Source of the DNA: Peribacillus loiseleuriae
GTDB taxonomy: Bacteria > Bacillota > Bacilli > Bacillales > DSM-1321
NCBI RefSeq assembly: GCF_001183985.1
Contig: NZ_LFZW01000001.1
Location: forward strand, 4,803,621-4,867,620
Length of the DNA: 64,000 nt
Direction of reading: 5' to 3'
Shown here: positions 45,987 through 52,635 of the stretch, in pieces
Numbering within the stretch: position 1 is the first letter of the stretch
Layout: every line of letters starts with the position of its first letter
Notes under the pieces: model-generated
What the model saw: the letters and a program-made list of their open reading frames with translations, nothing else
The model's database searches: none
What the model was told of the DNA's origin: nothing
Translations under genes and position numbers: made by a program

Positions 45987-47996
45987 TCATTCATGAACCT
46001 CATTTAGATAGTTCACCCAAATCGGCTTCACCTTATCCACCACAAGATGGCTGCCGCCTCTACCTTTGACGTTTTCCACCATCCAAGTCATAAGAAGCCT
46101 CGGGTTATCTGTGTTGAAGCCTACGAACCAGCCATTTTCTGTACCTGTCGATTCTTTGCTTAACTTGATTTCGGCTGTTCCTGTTTTCCCAGCGAGTGGA
46201 ATACCTGTTTCACTTAGCGAATGGGCAGATCCAGCGCGGTTTTCGACAACTTGAGTAAGCATTTTCGTTATTTGCATAGCTTGATCTTTGGTGATGACAT
46301 TTTCTTTCCATATAACCGGCTTGTCCTTACCATCGAGAAACAGCTTTGGTGCAATCATGTTTCCTTCGTTCACAAACGTCGTATAAGATAGTGCTACATG
46401 CAAAGGACTCATCAGTACCTGTCCTTGACCATACCCACTGTCAGCAAGTCTGCCTTCTGAGTCGATTTTTCCTATTTGCGACGATTTGATGGCATATTCA
46501 AACGGGATGGTTTCTTCAAAGCCGAAATCCTTCAGCCCTTTTGAAAATTTATCTGTTCCAAGTTGCAGTGCTTTTTGGGCAAAGTATATGTTGTCAGAAT
46601 ATACTAATGCGGCGGTCATATTGATTGGTATACCTGGTGTGGATACCCTTGTTATACTGTGATCTTTCCAATTTGATTTCTTCCATGTCTTTCCCTTAAT
46701 TTCAATCGCTTCATTTGGATCGACACCGTTTTTCATGGCAATCGAAGCTGTGAGTGCTTTAATCGTTGAGCCTGGAGCATAGGTTGAACTAAAGCGATTA
46801 AAGAGCGGCTTATTCGGATCACTTTCCCACGCCTGCCGCACGGCTGTTGTCATTCCGAGCACGTATTGGTTCGGATCAAATGATGGGCTGCTTACAAGCG
46901 CGAGCGTTTCTCCTGTTACCGGGTTCAAAGCTGCTGCAGAGCCTACTTCCCCTTTATATTGGGCGAAAATTTGCCGTTGTAGCTCAGCATCGATCGTTAG
47001 GACGATGGTTTCGCCTTCTTCAGCTTTCTTTTCAGCAATAATCTTTTCCTGGCCTCTATCCGTTTTGACGGAAATTTTTGCTCCAGATTTTCCTTTTAAT
47101 CGTTCCTCAAGGATTTGTTCAAGCCCTCTTTTTCCGATTACATCGTTTGCCCTGTAGCCTTTCTTTCCCCATGTTTTAAGCTCTTCAGCGGTGATTTCGC
47201 CGATATAGCCAATAAGATGGGCGGTTACTTCTTTGTACGGATACACGCGGTCAGCCACTTCATTCAAATGAATCGATGGAATGTCTGCGAGCGCCTCTGT
47301 TAACGCTGTATCTTCAATCGACACTTTTTTAAGCGGAACAAAGTAGTTCGGTTTTACCCAGGATTGATTCAGCTTTTTTTCTACTTCTTCTTTCGACATA
47401 TTTAGAAGTTGGGAAGTTTGTGTGATGATTGCCAATTGATCCGTCATTTCTTCTGGAACGATGCCCACCTCCACAACCGAACCATTCATCGCCAAATATT
47501 GTTCATTGCGATCGACAATTTCCCCACGGATGGCAGGATAAGTTGCGATGGACACTTTCCCCCCTTCTTCTAGATCAGGAAAGATATAAGTAGAATCCCA
47601 ATTCATATACCAATTCTCTTTATCGTCTTTCCCTTCTTTGACAAATGTTGCTTTATGGTCAAAATCTACTGGACCAGCCATTGTATCCATACTGACGGAA
47701 AAAGGTAGTTCGGTCTTTTTCAACTCTTTATCATCGATGGATTCTTTCGGTTTTTTATACGTAACGGTCAAATTGGCTGCTTCAATATCTCCATAGATTT
47801 TTTCGTATCGCTCTGTGAAACCCTTTACATCTATGGTCTTCTTCGCTTCCACGGATAAATACTTATACATTTCGTCATATTTTTGTTCATTCCAAAGCTT
47901 CACGTATGCAGCAAATCGATCTTCTGGCACGGGACCTTTTTCAGAACATCCTGCTAGAATTAAAAATAAAATGGAAATAAAAAGAACTCTTTTCAT
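45987..47996 (-). CDS. pbpC: Penicillin-binding protein 3 (class B, MecA-type lipoprotein)
   Basis: The 669-residue protein has a lipobox (LFLILAGCSEKG), an NTF2-like MecA N-terminal domain (about 25-150), a PBP dimerisation domain (about 155-330) and a transpeptidase domain. Active-site motifs are STIK (about 409), SDN (about 467) and KTGTAE (about 603). Length and layout match B. subtilis PbpC (668 residues). Class B PBPs cross-link peptidoglycan; MecA-type proteins often have low beta-lactam affinity. It starts behind AAGGAGGA and stands alone between terminator and intergenic debris. Confidence 0.93.
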   Translation of the reverse strand: MKRVLFISILFLILAGCSEKGPVPEDRFAAYVKLWNEQKYDEMYKYLSVEAKKTIDVKGFTERYEKIYGDIEAANLTVTYKKPKESIDDKELKKTELPFSVSMDTMAGPVDFDHKATFVKEGKDDKENWYMNWDSTYIFPDLEEGGKVSIATYPAIRGEIVDRNEQYLAMNGSVVEVGIVPEEMTDQLAIITQTSQLLNMSKEEVEKKLNQSWVKPNYFVPLKKVSIEDTALTEALADIPSIHLNEVADRVYPYKEVTAHLIGYIGEITAEELKTWGKKGYRANDVIGKRGLEQILEERLKGKSGAKISVKTDRGQEKIIAEKKAEEGETIVLTIDAELQRQIFAQYKGEVGSAAALNPVTGETLALVSSPSFDPNQYVLGMTTAVRQAWESDPNKPLFNRFSSTYAPGSTIKALTASIAMKNGVDPNEAIEIKGKTWKKSNWKDHSITRVSTPGIPINMTAALVYSDNIYFAQKALQLGTDKFSKGLKDFGFEETIPFEYAIKSSQIGKIDSEGRLADSGYGQGQVLMSPLHVALSYTTFVNEGNMIAPKLFLDGKDKPVIWKENVITKDQAMQITKMLTQVVENRAGSAHSLSETGIPLAGKTGTAEIKLSKESTGTENGWFVGFNTDNPRLLMTWMVENVKGRGGSHLVVDKVKPIWVNYLNEVHE

Positions 47997-48119
47997 TCTT
48001 TCCTCCTTGATTTTATCATGTGCCTAAATTACCTCTATCTTCATTATAAAATATTTTCTCTGAGACTGCTAGAAGGATATGGCTGACGTATAAGCAGGCC
48101 GTCCTTTCATATTGAAGAG

Positions 48120-48266
48120 CTACTTCGTTTTGTTAAAAAATTTTATTTTTCCGGCTTTTATGTACCCTAATCCATCTCCGAAGAAAAAAGCACCGAGAAT
48201 TAGTGAGGTTATTACACCGGTCAATGACACGTAAAAGACGAAAAACTCAGATGGAGTATAGGACAT
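48120..48266 (-). CDS. Small membrane protein or truncated membrane-protein tail
   Basis: A 48-residue frame (MSYTPSEFFVFYVSLTGVIT..., GDGLGYIKAGKIKFFNKTK) has one transmembrane helix and a basic end. No ribosome binding site is visible, and a dispersed IS-like repeat abuts its start. It may be the surviving tail of a longer membrane protein cut off by an insertion. The family is not recognised. Confidence 0.35.
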   Translation of the reverse strand: MSYTPSEFFVFYVSLTGVITSLILGAFFFGDGLGYIKAGKIKFFNKTK

Positions 48267-48270
48267 AAAG

Positions 48271-48314
48271 CGAAACTTCAATCAGTGGGGGTTTTACTGC
48301 CCGTTAATGCGGGG
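48271..48314 (+). repeat. Dispersed repeat, copy B
   Basis: CGAAACTTCAATCAGTGGGGG continues with TTTTACTGCCCGTTAATGCGG. It differs from copy A (13845-13889) at only a few positions over 44 bp. Confidence 0.55.
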
Positions 48315-48951
48315 TAAATTTAATTCTTCTTTCCCGTCTTCAATGACCAGATTCATTCCAAAGATCTCTCTATTTGCAAATTCTACATGAGGATTTACAT
48401 AAAAAAATCCTGCAAACGGGCAACCGTTGGCAGGCAACTGAAATGTCCTTTTTCCGAAAGACGCTTCACGCTTAGGTACTAGAAACTGAGGGTTTCCAGA
48501 AATTCAGGAATCGTACTATTACAATGTCCAAATTATATTCAAAATCTGAACAATTGTTCATTATTGATGCAAAGCAAACTTGTTTTGCTACATAACGAAC
48601 ACTCAAGTTCATTTAAACATTTTTCACATTAGAGATAAAACGGTATTTTCGGACGCATTTTGCCATTTAGGGCGTCTTTTACCGATTAAGATAGTTTTAT
48701 AGCCTATTTTCGTATATAAATATAACCATAAGAATATTTTCTTTGAAAAATGACCTATTATCAAAATAAGCATGCTAAAATAACACTCTCCATCAGAAAT
48801 GAGACAGCAAACTTTTCATCTATATAAAACGCAATAAAGGTTTTAGTGTGAATCTTATCTATCGGCATTCAAACGTAAATTATCGAAGGAAATCCAAGAC
48901 AAGAGAGTAAAAAGACCAGATTATTTATTGCGTTCTATATATCATTTATTA
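48315..48951. other. Intergenic region with one terminator and no supported gene
   Basis: About 640 bp upstream of pbpC are AT-rich with no supported ORF. The clear feature is a minus-strand terminator at 48401-48434 (CCTGC..GCAGG with inner AAACGG/CCGTT-type pairing, then TTTTTTT). It could end the transcript of the peptide gene that starts at 49077. Confidence 0.5.
48409..48434 (-). terminator. Rho-independent terminator, possibly of the signalling-peptide gene
   Basis: On the minus strand CCTGCCAACGG and CCGTTTGCAGG pair around TTGC-like loop bases and are followed by ATTTTTTT. It lies about 520 bp beyond the peptide stop codon, so the link is uncertain. Confidence 0.65.
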
Positions 48952-49077
48952 TTAATATTCAGATGGTAATTCTTGAGTTCCTATTGGTCCTCCTGCAGTT
49001 TCAGTTGAAAAACCAATAAAGCTTAAGCCTGCTACTACGAATAATGCAAACACTAACCCAACTATCTTCTTTTTCAT
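48952..49077 (-). CDS. PapR-like exported signalling pro-peptide
   Basis: A 41-residue ORF starts at ATG 49077 behind GGGAGGAAG (6-7 nt spacing). It has a classic Phr/PapR pro-peptide layout: MKKKIVGLVF, a hydrophobic secretion helix to about residue 23, then a short polar tail ending TQELPSEY. The last residues match the PapR signature of the B. cereus group, where the mature heptapeptides end LPFEF/LPFEY or IPYEY. The gene is divergent from a PlcR-like HTH-TPR regulator 198 bp away. By analogy the peptide is exported, processed, re-imported by an oligopeptide permease and bound by the regulator's TPR domain. In B. cereus papR lies downstream of plcR in the same direction, so this arrangement differs. 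Too short for routine gene calling. Confidence 0.75.
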   Translation of the reverse strand: MKKKIVGLVFALFVVAGLSFIGFSTETAGGPIGTQELPSEY

Positions 49078-49275
49078 AGGTACTTCCTCCCTTTTTCTTA
49101 ATTATTATTGGATTTTAATAGAAATAAATTTTATATTTATATTTAACCACAGACATAAAAATCGAGATTTAGCCTTATCGCCGCTTTAATTTAGAGAAAC
49201 CATGTAAAACCATCATGATTTCTTCCGTATTTGTATGAAAATATAACTCTAGGAATACTTACATAGGGGGTTAGC

Positions 49276-50157
49276 ATGGATTTTTTTGAAATCGGACATA
49301 AAATTAAAGAACTTAGAAAGCGTATGAAACTTTCACAGGAAGAGCTTGCTAATGGAATTTGTACACAGGCACAGATCAGTAAACTTGAAAAAGGGGACGT
49401 TTTCCCCTATGCTTCGACGCTATACTTAATTTCCCAAAAACTTGGTGTTGATGTAAATTATTTTTTCGATATGGCGATGACGCCTCGCCTCGATTATGTT
49501 AAGGAGGTAACGTATCAATTAAGAAACGCAAGAAGGACGATGAATTACCGAGAGATCAGGGACATCGTGGTGGCGGAGGAGAACAATCCGTTATTCAAAC
49601 AACATAAACGCAATTATCAACTGCTGTTGTGGCATAAGGGAATCTATCATTACGAGTTATATCGCGATTCTGTCAAATCTATCAACATTTTAAAAGATGC
49701 GATCCTGTTGACCCAAACTTCGAATAAAGTTCATTCAGAGCGGGAAATTGAAATCTTGTTGAGCATCGGTGTTGTTTTATTCGAAGAAAAGCAATTCAAA
49801 CAAGCACTTTCTACTTATAAGGATGCTTATCAATTCATTAACACCATTCCTTATCTAGTTGATAATACGGTGAAAATACGGATATACTATAATATTGCTC
49901 GAACTTTAACTCGGTTACAGGATTATGAGAAGTCAAATAATTTCTGCCTCGAAGGTATTCAGTGGTGCCTTCAGAAAAGTAATCTTTATTTATTAGGGGA
50001 GCTACACTACCATACAGGTTATAATTACGAGCTCTTAGGTGACCTTATTCTGGCTGAACAGTATATGGAAAAAGCAAAATTAATCTTCGACCTCCAGCAT
50101 GACACACGCTTCATCTCTTTTATCTCACAGAAATTAGATAACTGGAAAGCCCTCTAA
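49276..50157 (+). CDS. PlcR-like quorum-sensing transcription regulator (RRNPP family)
   Basis: The 293-residue protein has an N-terminal XRE-type HTH (about 5-62: IGHKIKELRKRMKLSQEELANGICTQAQISKLEKGD, then YPYAST-like and LGVDVNYFF). From about 75 to the end are helical TPR-like repeats (KQFKQALSTYKDAYQF, DLILAEQYMEKAKLIFDL). Length and layout match PlcR (285 residues) and other RRNPP regulators that bind exported peptides. The start follows AGGGGG at 5 nt. The divergent pro-peptide gene at 48952-49077 is the natural ligand source. Targets are not identifiable: no exact PlcR box (TATGNANNNNTNCATA) was found in the intergenic region, so the binding site may differ. Confidence 0.85.
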   Translation: MDFFEIGHKIKELRKRMKLSQEELANGICTQAQISKLEKGDVFPYASTLYLISQKLGVDVNYFFDMAMTPRLDYVKEVTYQLRNARRTMNYREIRDIVVAEENNPLFKQHKRNYQLLLWHKGIYHYELYRDSVKSINILKDAILLTQTSNKVHSEREIEILLSIGVVLFEEKQFKQALSTYKDAYQFINTIPYLVDNTVKIRIYYNIARTLTRLQDYEKSNNFCLEGIQWCLQKSNLYLLGELHYHTGYNYELLGDLILAEQYMEKAKLIFDLQHDTRFISFISQKLDNWKAL

Positions 50158-50166
50158 TATCTTCCA

Positions 50167-50195
50167 CCAGACCGAAAACTAAGCGGTCTGGTTTT
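50167..50195 (+). terminator. Terminator of the PlcR-like gene
   Basis: CCAGACCG and CGGTCTGG pair around AAAACTAAG and are followed by TTTTC. Confidence 0.85.
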
Positions 50196-50276
50196 CATAT
50201 GATTCAAATACATCGAAACTAAAAACTCCCCTCTAAAAATTCAGCCCAAAATGAAGTATAATGATAAGATAAACTC

Positions 50277-50375
50277 GGGAAATGGGGTCTGACCCCTTAT
50301 GTAGATGAACAAACCCTTATCACAACTAAGGTTATTGATGTAGACTAATTCTGGGAAATAGGGTCTGACCCTTGC
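50277..50375. repeat. Two REP units GGGAAATGGGGTCTGACCCC on the 3' side of the RAYT gene
   Basis: Units at 50277-50299 and 50351-50375 share the body GGGAAAT(G/A)GGGTCTGACCC. The second overlaps the 3' end of the transposase ORF, so its last residues (QGSDPISQN) are encoded by the repeat. Confidence 0.75.
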
Positions 50376-50890
50376 ACGTAGTTGGTATAGTTGGCTGGGG
50401 TTTGGAAGTAACGAAGGATTTCACTTGTGGTAATGTGTCGGTTGGGGGTACCTTTGGCGTATGCAGAATAGCTGCTCCACTTATATTGTTCTGGTTTTTG
50501 GACGATATTGGCTTTAACGGGGTTCAGATGAATATAGCGACTGGTGCTTGTAAAGTGTTCAGGGGACTCAATCATCACGGCATGATAACGTCCTTGAAAT
50601 ACGTGGCCGTCAAGGTTATGACGTTTATTGAAAGAAATGGCATAGCGCGAATTTAACTTTCTCATAATAATGCCAGTAGGATCATCTTTTGTTTCCAACA
50701 ATAAATGGAGATGGTTAGTCATTAAACAATACGCATGCAAATGAAAAAAATATTTCATTCTTGTCTCTTCTAAATAATGCAGATAACTCAAGCAATCATA
50801 ATCATCATAAAAAATGTCAGCACGGCGATTTCCTCGACACGTAATATGATACATCGCACCAGGAAACCACACCCTGTTCTTCCTTGGCAT
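50345..50890 (-). CDS. REP-associated tyrosine transposase (RAYT)
   Basis: The start is ATG 50890 (MPRKNRVWFPGAMYHITCRGNRR), 12 nt after AAAGGA; the frame extends to 50911 without need. The product is 181 residues. The HUH motif is TNHLHLLLE, the family block is SRYIHLNPVKANIV, and the catalytic Tyr is expected in the helix near KLNSRYAISF. RAYTs cut and join single-stranded REP palindromes at their guide sequences. This one is flanked on both sides by two copies of GGGAAATGGGGTCTGACCCC, which is the arrangement expected for a RAYT and its cognate REP. It seems intact. Confidence 0.88.
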   Translation of the reverse strand: MPRKNRVWFPGAMYHITCRGNRRADIFYDDYDCLSYLHYLEETRMKYFFHLHAYCLMTNHLHLLLETKDDPTGIIMRKLNSRYAISFNKRHNLDGHVFQGRYHAVMIESPEHFTSTSRYIHLNPVKANIVQKPEQYKWSSYSAYAKGTPNRHITTSEILRYFQTPANYTNYVQGSDPISQN

Positions 50891-50914
50891 ATTAATGATC
50901 AATCCTTTCAAATT

Positions 50915-51012
50915 TGGGAAATGGGGTCTGACCCCTAACTTCCCTTGATTTAATACTATGATATCAACGTTTTTAATTCAATTATTTTTTTGGGAAATGG
51001 GGTCTGACCCCT
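50915..51012. repeat. Two REP units on the 5' side of the RAYT gene
   Basis: Copies at 50915-50936 and 50991-51012 read GGGAAATGGGGTCTGACCCC. The second ends 12 bp before the ywqB start and contributes to its leader. Confidence 0.75.
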
Positions 51013-51024
51013 TGGAGGTGCTGT

Positions 51025-52635
51025 ATGGAGGATTTGTTGTTTTTGGCGGAGGAGCTTGCTAGGTTGCTTCGTCCTTCGGTGGATGAGGATCAGTTGATGG
51101 TTCGTGAGGGGCTTTCGCTGAATCGTCAGGGGTTAGTAAAGGTGACTTCGCGGGAAGAGAGTTCGATTTATGCTGTTGTTCAGGATGTAACACCAAAAGA
51201 GGTTGAATTTGATATGCTATTTTGGGTTGCATCGGAATGCACATGTGATCATCAATCAATCTGTAAGCACAAGATTGCGGTGTTTTTTCACTTGTACGCA
51301 AACATATCTAGTCCAGCGGATTGGGTCCTTAATTGGAATCAAAGTGACAAGAATACGAAAGACCATACAAAGCTTCCAGTTAAGCCTGCCAGTACTCTAC
51401 TGACAGAATCAGAACCGTTCGAACAAAGCTATGATAGCTGGAAGAATTTCACGAGCGAGTCTTTCACAGAATTAATCGAAGATCAATTCACAGAGAACTC
51501 TTTTGTCATGGAAAGGCATATTCAGCACTACTTATCGACGCTTGTGTCCAAAGCTCCTAGGGATTCGAATTGGAAATTGCTTTACCAGTTCACCACGTCC
51601 TTGCTCACTTTACTGAACACATTCAAGCTGATAGACGAACATCGTAAACAACCCTATACCATTCGGGCCTTTTACCAGCTAGTTGATGATTTATTCGATT
51701 CTTTGCATTCGATGATTTACCGCTTAGCAAACCGATCACGTCCATTCGCCTTTGATTCCTTTATAAGCGGTCTATCGGAAGATACAATTGATCTATTACA
51801 AGGCAATGAAGGCTTGGAATATGAAAAGGTTGATTTATATCGTGAACTATGGACCCATTTATTCTCGAAAAAAGCACCTCGAAAAGAAGAGTCGGAACGA
51901 ATCGAACAGAAGCTTTCGGCGTCAATATTGAGTGAAATAGAACGCTCTACTCACTCCATTGCTGCTATTCACCTCTATGTACTGGATAACCAAGACGACA
52001 AGGCGATTCCATTGCTGCAAAATCTCACATCCAATGATTGTCCTTATCTATATTATTGGATGAAACAATTTGCGGACCAGGACACACATCAACGTAATCT
52101 GCCTTATATTGAATTTATTATCCGAAATCTGAATGATTATTTAACTGATATTAAGGATTATTATGCTTGTAATGACCATGTCCGTATTTTAGCGAAACCG
52201 ATCTACGCTTCTTGTACGCACTTAAAACGATTTGATTTACTTGAAAAATTTTACCGAGAGGCGCTTCCATATAGTTATTGGGAATACTCCATGTTTCTTT
52301 TTGAGCAACAAAATTATAAAAAATGGACGGATTTAATCATTTATTCTGGCGTAACACTTGATGCAATCGGCCAAGACATGATAAAAACAGTTGTGGCTAG
52401 CGACCCTAAGATTATCCTGCCACTCTACCACCATGCTGTACAACAAACCGTTTCTTTAAAAAACCGGTCTGCCTACAAGCAAGCCGTACGATATTTGAAA
52501 AAGATGCGAACAATCTATAAAAAGATGAAACAGGAGAATGTGTTCCAGGATTACTTGGACTATATCTCTCTTTCCACAAAACGATTGCGGGCTTTTCAAG
52601 AAGAACTGCAAAGGAGTAAGCTAATCGATGGATAA
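51025..52635 (+). CDS. ywqB: SWIM zinc-finger protein, YwqB-like
   Basis: The 536-residue protein has a SWIM domain at about 71-85 (CTCDHQSICKH, the CxCx(n)CxH zinc ligands) and a long helical C-terminal part without known motifs. B. subtilis YwqB has the same length and lies upstream of the SNF2 helicase gene ywqA. The start follows TTGGAGGTG. The last codons overlap the ywqA start by 8 bp, so the two are co-translated. The pair probably acts together on nucleic acid or protein-DNA complexes; the exact role is unknown. Confidence 0.88.
   Translation: MEDLLFLAEELARLLRPSVDEDQLMVREGLSLNRQGLVKVTSREESSIYAVVQDVTPKEVEFDMLFWVASECTCDHQSICKHKIAVFFHLYANISSPADWVLNWNQSDKNTKDHTKLPVKPASTLLTESEPFEQSYDSWKNFTSESFTELIEDQFTENSFVMERHIQHYLSTLVSKAPRDSNWKLLYQFTTSLLTLLNTFKLIDEHRKQPYTIRAFYQLVDDLFDSLHSMIYRLANRSRPFAFDSFISGLSEDTIDLLQGNEGLEYEKVDLYRELWTHLFSKKAPRKEESERIEQKLSASILSEIERSTHSIAAIHLYVLDNQDDKAIPLLQNLTSNDCPYLYYWMKQFADQDTHQRNLPYIEFIIRNLNDYLTDIKDYYACNDHVRILAKPIYASCTHLKRFDLLEKFYREALPYSYWEYSMFLFEQQNYKKWTDLIIYSGVTLDAIGQDMIKTVVASDPKIILPLYHHAVQQTVSLKNRSAYKQAVRYLKKMRTIYKKMKQENVFQDYLDYISLSTKRLRAFQEELQRSKLIDG

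Noticed and set aside
49080..49275. PlcR box between the divergent quorum-sensing genes
   Set aside because: TATGAAAATATAA is present near 49235 but does not fit TATGNANNNNTNCATA.
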